DNA from: JACKGW01 sp964586025
Lineage (GTDB): Bacteria; Planctomycetota; PLA2; JAEUHO01
Reading direction: 5' to 3'
DNA length: 22,150 nucleotides
Assembly: GCA_964586025.1 (NCBI GenBank)
Contig: CAZPGF010000043.1
Span: 1-22,150 of the forward strand
Under the pieces are notes generated by a model, which worked only from the letters and a program-made list of their open reading frames with translations, made no database searches and was not told the DNA's origin. Shown piece after piece: positions 1 through 8,290 of this stretch. The position numbers and the translations under genes were made by a program. Position 1 is the stretch's first letter, and each line of letters opens with the position of its first letter.

Positions 1-2127
1 TGGCGGGAGTGGAGCCGGGTGGTCCGTCACCTGCGCGAGCGGTCGCGCGGTCCCGACGAACCGTCGGATGCGGCCACCCGCGATCCGGATCGTGTCCATC
101 GCGCGCTCCTGCCGGGATTCCTCGCCCACGTCGCCGCGCGCGGCGACGGACACGCCTACCTCGGGACCCACGACACCTCCGTTTGGCTCTGGCCCGGCAG
201 CGTGCTGTTCCGGTCGCGACCGCCGTGGATCGTCTCGCTCGAGCGCGTCGACACCGGCCGGACGTTCGCGCGGCTCGTCGCACCCATCCGGCGCGCGTGG
301 ATCGAACCCGCCGCCACCCACCTCGTCCGACGTCGCCATCGGGATCCCCACTGGAACGAGCGACGCGGACATGTCGAGGCCTTCGAACGCGTGACGCTCG
401 GTGGGCTCGTCGTCGAGCCGAAGCGACGCGTGAACTACGGTCCGCTCCACCCGCGTCGCGCGCGGGAGATCTTCATCCGCCACGCGCTCGTGCATCGCCG
501 GTACCGATCGCGGGCGCCCTGGCGCCGGCATATCGACGAAGCGATTGAGACGATCGCGTTCTGGCGTGCGAGGCTGCGACGTTCCGACCTCGAACTCGAT
601 GCCGAAGACCTCTTTGCGTTCTTCGACGCGAGGATCCCCGCGACGGTCGTCGATGCTCGCTCGTTCGAACGCTGGCGCGCCGCGGCCGAAGCGGAGGATC
701 CCCGCATCCTGTTCGTCGAGCCGTCGGCGCTCATCGGCTCGCCGCCGCCGAGCGACACCTCGCCATGGCCCGACGCCCTGATCGTCGGCACGGCGCGCTT
801 CGACGTGCGGTACCGATTCGCACCGGGCGAACCCGACGACGGCCTCACGGTGCGCGTTCCCTGGCCGCGCCTGGAGGAGATCCCGGTCGAGCGACTCGAG
901 TGGCTCGTCCCCGGCTTCCTCGCCGCCAAGGTGGAGGCCCTCCTGCGCACCCTGCCGAAGGAGTTGCGCCGACCCCTCGTTCCGCTGCCCGAGTCGGCCC
1001 GCGACCTCGCCGCGCGCCTCACCTTCGGACGCGGCAACCTGCGGGTCGCTCTCGCGCACGCGCTCGGGTCGCGGGCCGGACGCGAGATCCGCGTCGGCGA
1101 CTTCGCTCCGCGGGCCGTCCCTCCCGAACTCGTCGCGCGTGTCGAGGTCCTCGATGCGTCCGGCACCGTGCTGGGGGCCGGACGCGATCCGGAGGCGTTG
1201 CGTCGCCAGATCCGGGCACGCCGCGGTGCGGTGCTCGACGCCGCCGATCGAGAGCGCGGCGGCGATCCGACGCGCACCTGGACCTTCGGTGCCCTTTCCG
1301 AAGAGGTCGCCGTCGATCACGGAGGGTTCACCGTCGCGGCCCGGCCGGTGCTGATGGACCGAGGGACCGAGGTGCGTCTCGCCCTCGTAGATCCCGGCCC
1401 GCGCGCGGACCGCCTCCACCGCGACGGGGTGCGCCGCCTGCTGGTGCTCGACCAGGGCGTGGCCCTGCGCAAACGTCTCGAATCCCATCCGAGTTGGCCC
1501 CGACTCGTCCGTCTGCAGTCCACCCGCGGCTCCGCCCTTCAGTTGGCTCGCGAGCTCGTCGACCTCGCGATCGTCCGCGGCGCGGGCCTGGACGATCGGG
1601 CACCTCGCGACGCCGAGGCCTTCCGCCGAGCCCGCGAGGCCCTTCGACAGGGGGCGGGCGCGGCGATCGAAGACGCCGTCGGGATCGGCGAGGCGATCCT
1701 CGAGCGCTACGACGCGGTCGCGCGCAAGTTGATGCCGACGCCGCCTCCCGGCTACGAAGCGCCGGTGAACGACATGATCCGACAGCTCGCCCGCCTCGTG
1801 GCGGAGAACGTGTTCGCCGACCTGCCTCGGCGACGCCTCGCCGAGATTCCCCGCTACCTGGACGCCATCGACGCGCGCCTGACGCGCATCGGCTACGGCG
1901 GTCTCGGGTCGGACCGCGAACGACAGGCCCGTATCGATCCCTGGACGGAGCGCCTTCGCGAGGCCGAGGAGGTCGCCGCGGAGCAGGCGATCGACGATCC
2001 GGCGCTCGATGCGTTGCGCTGGGCGCTCGAGGAGTTTCGCGTCGCGCAGTTCGCGCAGGAACTCGGCACGCGAGAACGTGTTTCGGAGCACCGCCTCGAG
2101 ACGCTCTGGGAGCAACGCCGTGTCTGA
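1..2127 (+). CDS. hrpA: ATP-dependent RNA helicase HrpA, C-terminal part (5' end outside the window)
   Basis: The reading frame is open from base 1, so this is the last ~708 codons of a larger gene. Family members are about 1,300 residues, so the DEAH helicase core should lie just upstream of the window. What is seen is the C-terminal half typical of bacterial HrpA. Residues ~1-140 (counted from base 1) hold the OB-fold-like region, with YLGTHDTSVWLWPGS. The HrpA signature RRVNYGPLHP follows at ~142, then AREIFIRHALV. The long DUF3418 domain fills the rest, with LFAFFDARIP, VRVPWPRLEEIPVERLEWLV and LPKELRRPLVPLPE. HrpA is a cytoplasmic RNA helicase; in E. coli it acts on stalled or collided ribosomes and mRNA. 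The stop codon overlaps the start of the next gene by 8 nt, so the two are probably co-transcribed. A GTG at base 19 is not the true start, because conserved family sequence continues upstream of it. Identification is confident; only the N-terminus is missing. Confidence 0.92.
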   Translation, partial: WREWSRVVRHLRERSRGPDEPSDAATRDPDRVHRALLPGFLAHVAARGDGHAYLGTHDTSVWLWPGSVLFRSRPPWIVSLERVDTGRTFARLVAPIRRAWIEPAATHLVRRRHRDPHWNERRGHVEAFERVTLGGLVVEPKRRVNYGPLHPRRAREIFIRHALVHRRYRSRAPWRRHIDEAIETIAFWRARLRRSDLELDAEDLFAFFDARIPATVVDARSFERWRAAAEAEDPRILFVEPSALIGSPPPSDTSPWPDALIVGTARFDVRYRFAPGEPDDGLTVRVPWPRLEEIPVERLEWLVPGFLAAKVEALLRTLPKELRRPLVPLPESARDLAARLTFGRGNLRVALAHALGSRAGREIRVGDFAPRAVPPELVARVEVLDASGTVLGAGRDPEALRRQIRARRGAVLDAADRERGGDPTRTWTFGALSEEVAVDHGGFTVAARPVLMDRGTEVRLALVDPGPRADRLHRDGVRRLLVLDQGVALRKRLESHPSWPRLVRLQSTRGSALQLARELVDLAIVRGAGLDDRAPRDAEAFRRAREALRQGAGAAIEDAVGIGEAILERYDAVARKLMPTPPPGYEAPVNDMIRQLARLVAENVFADLPRRRLAEIPRYLDAIDARLTRIGYGGLGSDRERQARIDPWTERLREAEEVAAEQAIDDPALDALRWALEEFRVAQFAQELGTRERVSEHRLETLWEQRRV

Positions 2128-3946
2128 TCGTTCCGAGGCCTCGGCGGACGCCATCGCCGCACGCGAACGCGAGACGATGGTCCGCCAGGAGGCGGCCGAG
2201 GCCGCCCGAACGGCGGCGGCCACGAGCCTCGGGAGGATCGAGACCGCTCGCGCCAGCCTGTTCGTCGTCGCGCTGCTGGCGTTGGCGCTGCTTCCGGCGC
2301 CGTTCGGAGCGATCGGTGCGGGGATCTCGCTCGCCGCATTCGCCGCGTTCGTCGTCGCACACGGTCGCACCGGGGCGCGTGTGCGCGCGACCGAACGGCG
2401 TCGCGACCATGCGGGCGACGTCCTGTCGCGCCTGCGCGGGGCGGTGCCGGAACGCGCGTTCGATGCCACGCCCCTCCTGCGGACCTCCGAACGCGACGTC
2501 GCCGACGCGTTGCACCTCGCCGGTCCTCGCGGACTGCTCGCACGACTCGGTCGTCCGCGCACCCATCGCGGCGGTCGCCGGCTCGTCGAGACCGCGCTCG
2601 CCTGCCCCACCGCGATCCAGCGCGCCGAGCGCCAGGCGCAGACGCGTGCGATCGCCGCCGACGCCGATCTACTCGAGGCGTGGGCGATCGAGGCCGCCGA
2701 CGCGCCGGCCTCTCTCGACGACGACGCGGTGGCGCCGTGGATCGAGGACCCCCCGCGCGCGCTCGGCGGTGCGTGGGGCCGGGTCGTGGACCTCCTTGCC
2801 GCCGCCGATACGGCCCTGGTGGTCGCCTGGTTCGCGGGGGCGCCCACCGGCCTGCCCGGCGCCCTCGGCGGCATGCTGGTGCATCACCTCGTCTGGCGCC
2901 CGCGCGCGGCGCTCGTGCGCGACGCGCTGTTGCGCTCCGAACGGGCGATCCGCGACCTCGCCCTCGCCGGGAGGCTGGCGCCCCTCGTGGCGGCCCGCCC
3001 GGATCGGGTCGGACCGGACCTCGCGGCGCGCGCCGACGCCTGGCACGGTCGGTTGCGATCGCTCGCGCGGCGGGGGAGTTGGGTCGAGAGCCTGCGCAAC
3101 CCGTTCCTGATGCCGTGGACCTGGGTCACCGGCAGCGGGACGCGGCTCGCCCGTTCGCTCGAACGCTGGCGCAGCGACCATGGGCGCGACGCTCTCGCCT
3201 TCCTCGACGAGTTGGGCGCGTTCGACGCGGCGACCGCGGTCGCCGCGTACGCCTACGAGCATCCGTCCGACGCGTGGCCCGAGGCGGGCGCGACGGACGT
3301 CGCACGGCTCGTCGCGCGCGCGGTCCGCCATCCGCTCCTCGCGCGCGATGCCGGCGTGACGAACGACATCGACCTCGGCGATCCCGCCCCCCGCGTGCTC
3401 GTCGTCAGCGGGGCGAACATGGCCGGCAAAAGCACGTGGTTGCGTGCCCTCGGCGCGAACGAACTGCTCGCCCGGCTCGGCGCGCCGGTCGCAGCGGCGT
3501 CCTGGCGGGGCGGCCCGTTCGGACTTGGCATGTCGCTCGGCGTCCAGGACGACCTGCTCGCGGGCGTGTCGCGCTTCCAGGCGGAGGTCGCGCGCATGGC
3601 CGAGATCGTGGCCGAGGCACGTCGGGTGCGGCCGTATCTCGCGCTGCTCGACGAACTGTTCGGGGGGACCACCTCCGAAGACCGCGAGATCGGGGCACGC
3701 GCGATCCTGCGCCACCTCCTGGACGCCGGCGCGCTGGCTCTCCTGACCACCCACGATCTCTCGCTCACGCGCCTCGCCACCGACGATTCACGCGTCGGCA
3801 ACGTCCATCTCGCCGCCGTGGTCGTCGACGGGCGCCTCCACTTCGATCACAAGGTGCGACCCGGCGTCGTCGAGGGGTCCAGCGCACCCGCTCTGCTTCG
3901 TGCGGCCGGCCTCCTCGACGAGGAGGACGCTCGCGGCGCGCGCTGA
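2120..3946 (+). CDS. Membrane-anchored MutS-family ATPase (MutS-like, no mismatch-recognition domain)
   Basis: The protein is 608 residues from a GTG at 2120. GGGAG at 2108-2112 sits 7 nt before it and decides the start over an in-frame ATG at 2177. Residues ~45-60 and ~62-82 form a hydrophobic hairpin, and another hydrophobic stretch lies near 220-255. The C-terminal third is a clear MutS domain V ATPase: Walker A GANMAGKST (431-439, compare GPNMGGKST in MutS), Walker B LLDELFGGT (D511, E512) and TTHD near 543. The N-terminal DNA-mismatch-binding domain of MutS1 is absent. Such membrane-linked MutS homologues are known as uncharacterised 'MutS-related' proteins; classical mismatch repair is therefore not implied. 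The gene overlaps hrpA by 8 nt, suggesting a shared transcript. Its 3' end overlaps the convergent fpg gene by 100 nt. The family is certain; the function is unknown. Confidence 0.85.
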   Translation: MSDRSEASADAIAARERETMVRQEAAEAARTAAATSLGRIETARASLFVVALLALALLPAPFGAIGAGISLAAFAAFVVAHGRTGARVRATERRRDHAGDVLSRLRGAVPERAFDATPLLRTSERDVADALHLAGPRGLLARLGRPRTHRGGRRLVETALACPTAIQRAERQAQTRAIAADADLLEAWAIEAADAPASLDDDAVAPWIEDPPRALGGAWGRVVDLLAAADTALVVAWFAGAPTGLPGALGGMLVHHLVWRPRAALVRDALLRSERAIRDLALAGRLAPLVAARPDRVGPDLAARADAWHGRLRSLARRGSWVESLRNPFLMPWTWVTGSGTRLARSLERWRSDHGRDALAFLDELGAFDAATAVAAYAYEHPSDAWPEAGATDVARLVARAVRHPLLARDAGVTNDIDLGDPAPRVLVVSGANMAGKSTWLRALGANELLARLGAPVAAASWRGGPFGLGMSLGVQDDLLAGVSRFQAEVARMAEIVAEARRVRPYLALLDELFGGTTSEDREIGARAILRHLLDAGALALLTTHDLSLTRLATDDSRVGNVHLAAVVVDGRLHFDHKVRPGVVEGSSAPALLRAAGLLDEEDARGAR

Positions 3947-4764
3947 CAGCGCGGGCAGACGTGGGTGCCGCGCCCCGCCACGACGAGTCGGCGGATCGTC
4001 GCGCCGCAGGTCGTGCACGCCTCGCCCCCTCGGCCGTAGACGCGAAAGTCCGACTGGAACGATCCCTCGCGTCCGTCCGGCGTGCGGTAGGCCCCGTCGA
4101 AGGTCGATCCCTCCGCGGCGATCGCCGACTCGAGGACCTCGCGCAGCGAACGCCACAGGCGTTCCCGCTCCCTCGCCCGCAGGCTGGCGACGGCGCGCGA
4201 GGGATGCAGGCGCGCACGATGCAGGCTCTCGTCCGCGTAGATGTTGCCGATGCCCGCGATGACGCGCGGATCGAGCAGCGCCGCCTTCAGTCCGCCGCGC
4301 CGTCGTGCGAGGCAGGCGGAGAACGCCGCCTCGTCGAACGACGGATCGAGCGGCTCGGGTCCGATGGCGGCCAGGGCGAGCGCCGGGTCATCGACGCACT
4401 CGACCCGTCCGAACTTGCGCGGATCCACGAACGCGAGCGCGGAGCCGTCGTCGAGGTCGAGGCGCAGGCGCTCCCAACGGAGGGCCTTCTCGTCGCGTCG
4501 CACCATCACCAACCGGCCGCTCATGCGCAGATGGCCGAGCAGCGCCTGGCGCGGGCGTGCCGGTGACGGCACGTCGAGAACGAACCACTTCGCCCGGCGT
4601 CTTACCGCGACGATCGGTCGCCCGACGAGCCGGCTTCGGAACGCGCGGGGACCGCCCGCACCGACCGTCCGCTCCCAACGCACGCGCGCGCCTTCGATCG
4701 TCCGTCCGACCAGGCGGGGACGGACCGCGCGGACGATCGTCTCGACCTCGGGCAACTCCGGCAT
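3847..4764 (-). CDS. mutM: Formamidopyrimidine-DNA glycosylase (Fpg/MutM)
   Basis: This is a base-excision-repair enzyme that removes 8-oxoguanine and formamidopyrimidines and nicks the abasic site. The start must be the ATG at 4764: it gives MPELPEVE, and Pro2 exposed after Met removal is the catalytic nucleophile, with Glu3 next. A GTG one codon upstream would bury it. Also visible are the conserved lysine in RRRAKWFVLD, GHLRMSGRL, DPRKFGR, the helix-two-turn-helix GIGNIYADESLHRARLHPSR, VYGRGGEAC, and a C-terminal zinc finger C-x2-C-x16-C-x2-C whose hairpin carries GRGTH. At 305 residues it is longer than the usual ~270. About 35 residues rich in Ser, Arg and Pro follow the zinc finger, and this tail is encoded antisense to the end of the MutS-like gene. 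The function is secure; the tail may be non-functional read-on to the first available stop. Confidence 0.96.
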   Translation of the reverse strand: MPELPEVETIVRAVRPRLVGRTIEGARVRWERTVGAGGPRAFRSRLVGRPIVAVRRRAKWFVLDVPSPARPRQALLGHLRMSGRLVMVRRDEKALRWERLRLDLDDGSALAFVDPRKFGRVECVDDPALALAAIGPEPLDPSFDEAAFSACLARRRGGLKAALLDPRVIAGIGNIYADESLHRARLHPSRAVASLRARERERLWRSLREVLESAIAAEGSTFDGAYRTPDGREGSFQSDFRVYGRGGEACTTCGATIRRLVVAGRGTHVCPRCQRAPRASSSSRRPAARSRAGALDPSTTPGRTL

Positions 4765-4880
4765 CACGCCGGTCTACCCGGCACCCGCCCGCCGTCCCCT
4801 TCCGCGCCGCGCGCGACCGATCGTGACGACCGCGCGACCCCATGCGAGAGTCGCGACCAAGGCAAGGAGATCATCGGTTC

Positions 4881-5411
4881 ATGGCTCGCACGCCCCGACC
4901 GCCGTCCCGCCCCCACTACGCGTGGAACGATCCGCGCCGCTGGACCTGGGTGAACGCGTTCGGATTCGCGTTGTCCCTGTTCCTCCTGATCTTCCTCTTG
5001 CTCTTCGCGGTGCGGACGTTGATGCCCTCCACGACACGCGTGCAGGCCTCGATCCCGACCGTCTACGTCGCGGCGAGCCTGCTCGCCTGTGCGGCGACGG
5101 TCGTGCTTGCGGTCTGGGTGGTGATCGGGCTGATGGCTCGCGGCGCGGATCTCGGCAGCGTTCACGCACGTCACGTGATCGTGCTCTGGAGCGCCTGCGG
5201 CTTGGCGTTCGCCCTCGTGCAGATCGTGGTGACGCTGCGCTTCGGCGTCGGTGCGCCGATGCCGAACGTCGCCCCGGGGATCGCGCACTCGTACTGGGGC
5301 AGTGGCTTCTTCGCGTTGCCGGGATTCGGCCTGATGACCTGGGCGAATGCCGCCCACGGCGGCGGCGGGCGCGACGAGGACGCGGTCGACGCCGACCTCG
5401 ACGAGGCCTGA
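4881..5411 (+). CDS. Small polytopic membrane protein of unknown function
   Basis: The protein has 176 residues from the ATG at 4881. AAGGAG at 4864-4869 supports this start over an in-frame ATG at 4842, which would add 13 Arg-rich residues. Hydrophobic segments lie at about 23-45, 60-85 and 98-120, with a weaker one at 137-155. The N-terminal 20 residues are basic and proline-rich, as expected for a cytoplasmic leader. The C-terminal ~18 residues are Gly/Asp/Glu-rich (GGGGRDEDAVDADLDEA). I recognise no family and would not assign a function. It converges on tldE with no gap: its TGA ends at 5411 and the tldE stop codon begins at 5412. Codon use (strong G/C third position) and the ribosome-binding site support a real gene. 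Confidence 0.72.
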   Translation: MARTPRPPSRPHYAWNDPRRWTWVNAFGFALSLFLLIFLLLFAVRTLMPSTTRVQASIPTVYVAASLLACAATVVLAVWVVIGLMARGADLGSVHARHVIVLWSACGLAFALVQIVVTLRFGVGAPMPNVAPGIAHSYWGSGFFALPGFGLMTWANAAHGGGGRDEDAVDADLDEA

Positions 5412-6764
5412 CTACAGCGTCAGCGGGTAGCCGTCCACGAGCACCCCGGGCAGCCGCCGGCACGTCGTGGAGCGACCGCCGTAGGTCGACCCGTCGGGGC
5501 GCATCTCGACGTCCGCGCCGATCGCGACGAGGTTCGAGCCGAGGAGTCGGTACGCGCTCTCGTCGAATCGCATGGCACCGACCGGTGCCACGACCTCGCC
5601 CCTCTCGACCCAGAAGGTTCCGAAGCGCGTCATGCCGGTCGCCCGGCACGCCATCCGATCGGAGAAATTCAGATACCAGAGATTGCCGACGTAGAGCCCC
5701 GTGCCGAGGTCGCGGGCGACGTCGGCCGTCGCGAGCGAGCCACCCGCCATGGCCAGCGCCTCGGGCGACTCGGCGTCGGTCGCGCCGTTGTGCGGCACGC
5801 CGTACTCGCGCGACGACCGGGGTGAGACGAGCGCGTCGGCGGTACGGCCCCGCTCGATCAACGACACGCTCTCGGGGCGCGCGAACCCCTCCTCCTGGAA
5901 GGCGGGCGCGAGCGCCCCGGCGAACCGTTCCTCGATCGAAACGCGCTCGTCGAACGCCTCACCGCCCTCGGCGAGTCGCAACAACGGCGACTGCCGCGAT
6001 CGCCGCGCCTGGAGCCCGAACCCTCCCCACGCGAGCATGGTCATCCACTCGTCGACGGCGGCCGGCGCGAGCCACGCTCGGTAGCATCCGGGTTCGAGTC
6101 GCTTCATCGGGCGCGCGAGCACGGCGAGTTCCCGCGCCGCCTCGTCGGATTTCCGGCGGAACGCCACCGCGTCGAAGTCGCCGTCGGCGAGTTCCTTCTT
6201 CACGGCGCGATCCCGGGCGTCGCGACGGTGCAGGCTCCAGTCGAGGTGGGTCGCGGCGACCTCATGCCAGTTGCGCTGACCCGTCGTCGACGCGAACGCA
6301 CGACGGATCGTGCCGCTCGCGTAGACGCCGACCGCGTCCGCGCCGTCGGGTTGCGACGACGCGACGAGGTCGAGCACGTCGCCCGGGTCCACGGCCGGCG
6401 CCCGCGCCTCGACGACGCTGTCGGCCTCGCCGCGGGCCACGAGCAGCCACGGATCCACGGGGAGCGCCGGCAGCAGACGGCGCAACCGCCCGAGGTGCGC
6501 GCCGACGCGATGCGCGTCCTCGACGTCGGCGCCGGCCAGGTCGATCATGGAGGTCGCCTGCCGGCCGTCGTGCACGAGACGCAGCCGCACGCGATGCTGC
6601 TCGACGAGGCCGGCCTGGCGTACCCGACCGCCGTGGAATCGCGCGAAGTCCGATGTCTCGCCCGCGTAGGCGAGTTCGACGTGCTCGTCGCCCCGCACGT
6701 CGGCGAACGCCCGCCGCGCCAACTCCTCCCACCACGACCGAACCGATCCGCTCGCGAGCGTCAT
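5412..6764 (-). CDS. tldE: TldE/PmbA-family metalloprotease subunit
   Basis: The protein has 450 residues from the ATG at 6764, which overlaps the tldD stop as ATGA. GGAGGAG lies directly upstream, inside tldD. It is the TldE (PmbA) partner in the TldD/TldE heterodimeric zinc protease. In E. coli that complex removes the leader of microcin B17 and degrades the antitoxin CcdA. Family features are the N-terminal half with VELAYAGETSDFARF and HVEVAAT-like NWHEVAATHLDWSLHRRD, and the C-terminal barrel with MTRFGTFWVERGEV, VAPVGAMRFDES and RMACRATG. As expected for TldE it lacks the HExxxH zinc motif of TldD. Its frame stays open upstream into tldD by chance, but the upstream translation is Arg-rich and unlike the family. 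Family assignment is good; the substrate here is unknown. Confidence 0.85.
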   Translation of the reverse strand: MTLASGSVRSWWEELARRAFADVRGDEHVELAYAGETSDFARFHGGRVRQAGLVEQHRVRLRLVHDGRQATSMIDLAGADVEDAHRVGAHLGRLRRLLPALPVDPWLLVARGEADSVVEARAPAVDPGDVLDLVASSQPDGADAVGVYASGTIRRAFASTTGQRNWHEVAATHLDWSLHRRDARDRAVKKELADGDFDAVAFRRKSDEAARELAVLARPMKRLEPGCYRAWLAPAAVDEWMTMLAWGGFGLQARRSRQSPLLRLAEGGEAFDERVSIEERFAGALAPAFQEEGFARPESVSLIERGRTADALVSPRSSREYGVPHNGATDAESPEALAMAGGSLATADVARDLGTGLYVGNLWYLNFSDRMACRATGMTRFGTFWVERGEVVAPVGAMRFDESAYRLLGSNLVAIGADVEMRPDGSTYGGRSTTCRRLPGVLVDGYPLTL

Positions 6765-8191
6765 GCTCCTCCGAACACCGCGACGTCGCGGAAGCGGCAT
6801 GCCGGCGTCGCGTGGCCGACGCGCACGAGTTGGTTCGGCTCGCCCTTGCCGCACTCGGGCGTGCCGAGGACTTCGCGCGTGGCCGCGTCGCCGACACCGA
6901 CGAGGTTGCGCCAGAACGTCGCGCTGATCCCCCGGTAGTTCGGCGTGCGAACCAGCTCGCCCAGCCGGCCGTCGCGGATCCGACGGCCGAGTTCGCAACC
7001 GAACTGGAACTTGTTGCGCGCGTCGTCGATCGACCAGGAGCAGTTCGTCTCCATGTAGATGCCGTCTTCGACCGCGCCGATCAACTCGGCGAACGACGAC
7101 GAGCCCGGTTCGAGGTTGAGGTTCGCCATGCGGTCGATCGGCGGCCGGTTCCACGCGCATGCGCGTGCGTTCGCGACGCCCTTCAGGCCGGAGCGGGCCT
7201 GCGAGAGCCGACCGCCGAGAGCACGCTCGAGGAGGCCGCGGCGGATCAGGAACTCGCGGCGGGCGGGGGTGCCGTCGTCGTCGAACCCGTACGAGGCGAC
7301 CTGTCCCGAGACGGTCGGGTCGAACGTCACGTTCAGCAGCTCGGAGCCGTAGCGATACGACCCGAACATGTCGGGCGTCACGAAGCTCGTCCCGGCATAG
7401 TTGCGCTCGTCGCCGAGGATGCGGTCGAGTTCGAGCGGATGGCCGATCGATTCGTGGATCTGGAGCACCATCTGGTCCGGTGCGAGCACGACGTCGCAGA
7501 CGGTGTCCGGGCACACGGGCGCGGCGAGCAAGGCCCGCGCTTCGTCGGCGACGCGAAGGACCCGATCGATCGGCAACACCGCGTCGAACACCTCGAGACC
7601 GCCCTGGCGAGCGTAGGCCCGCCCCCCGGCGCTGCGTCGTTGCGGATCCCCGGCGCCGCTCGCGACGGCGGCGGCCCCCGGGACCGTCACCTCGTAGCGC
7701 TGAAGGACGTGGGATCCCGACGTGTCGAGCAGCAGGGTCTCGACGTCGACGTGTTCGATCGATGCGCGCCGATCGACGATGTCGTCGCCGATCGCGAGCG
7801 CGGCCGCGACGGCGCGCAGGCGATCGACTACGTCGGTCGGCGCCGCGCCGGAGAACGGGAGGGACGAGGGGCCCGTCCAGGTCCCTCGGACCGGCTCCGG
7901 CGGTGCCTCCGCCGCCTCGATCGACACCCCGGCGGTTCGACGCGCCCAGCGGCGGGCTCGCGCGAACGCTTCGCGAAGGCCCGCCTCCGAGACGTCGCTC
8001 GTCGCGGCATAGCCGCATCCCTGTCCGTCGCGGACCGTGACGAAGACGCCCGACTCCTCGCCGCGGGCCCACGGCTCGACGACGTCGTTGCGGACGCACA
8101 CCGCATCGCGGGTCTCGCGATGCCAACGAAGGCTCGCATGCTCGACGGCCGGAACCGCACTCCGAAAGGCCTGTTCCAATCGATCCAGCAC
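6761..8191 (-). CDS. tldD: TldD-family zinc metalloprotease catalytic subunit
   Basis: The protein has 476 residues from a GTG at 8191. GGGAG at 8199-8203 lies 7 nt upstream and fixes this start; a longer open frame back to 8542 reads into the divergent ABC gene and lacks family sequence. The catalytic HExxxH is present as HESIGH, with H246, E247 and H251. The third zinc ligand is expected in the C-terminal CGKGEP motif (Cys447), followed by the family-typical VGHATPACRFRDVAVFGG. TldD and TldE act as a heterodimer in which TldD is catalytic, threading unfolded peptides into a central cavity. tldE follows with an ATGA overlap, so the subunits are translationally coupled. The gene diverges from an ABC exporter operon across a 99-nt spacer. 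I see no obvious substrate peptide next to it. Confidence 0.92.
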   Translation of the reverse strand: MLDRLEQAFRSAVPAVEHASLRWHRETRDAVCVRNDVVEPWARGEESGVFVTVRDGQGCGYAATSDVSEAGLREAFARARRWARRTAGVSIEAAEAPPEPVRGTWTGPSSLPFSGAAPTDVVDRLRAVAAALAIGDDIVDRRASIEHVDVETLLLDTSGSHVLQRYEVTVPGAAAVASGAGDPQRRSAGGRAYARQGGLEVFDAVLPIDRVLRVADEARALLAAPVCPDTVCDVVLAPDQMVLQIHESIGHPLELDRILGDERNYAGTSFVTPDMFGSYRYGSELLNVTFDPTVSGQVASYGFDDDGTPARREFLIRRGLLERALGGRLSQARSGLKGVANARACAWNRPPIDRMANLNLEPGSSSFAELIGAVEDGIYMETNCSWSIDDARNKFQFGCELGRRIRDGRLGELVRTPNYRGISATFWRNLVGVGDAATREVLGTPECGKGEPNQLVRVGHATPACRFRDVAVFGGA

Positions 8192-8290
8192 GTCACGACT
8201 CCCGGCGCGATGGGGCGAAATCGGGCCGGCACGGTACCACAGGGTGCTCGCGCGAGAGCGCAGGCGTTCGGACGGGAGGAGGCCCCTTCG

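Noticed and set aside
2177..2179. ATG at 2177 as the start of the MutS-like gene
   Set aside because: The GTG at 2120 has GGGAG at 7-nt spacing and overlaps the hrpA stop in the usual coupled manner. The ATG lacks a comparable site.
1328..2566. A 412-codon minus-strand frame antisense to hrpA and the MutS-like gene
   Set aside because: Its composition is Arg/Gly/Pro-rich with no motifs; the sense strand encodes conserved domains throughout.
4765..4767. GTG at 4767 as the start of fpg
   Set aside because: The enzyme needs proline directly after the initiator Met, which only the ATG at 4764 provides.
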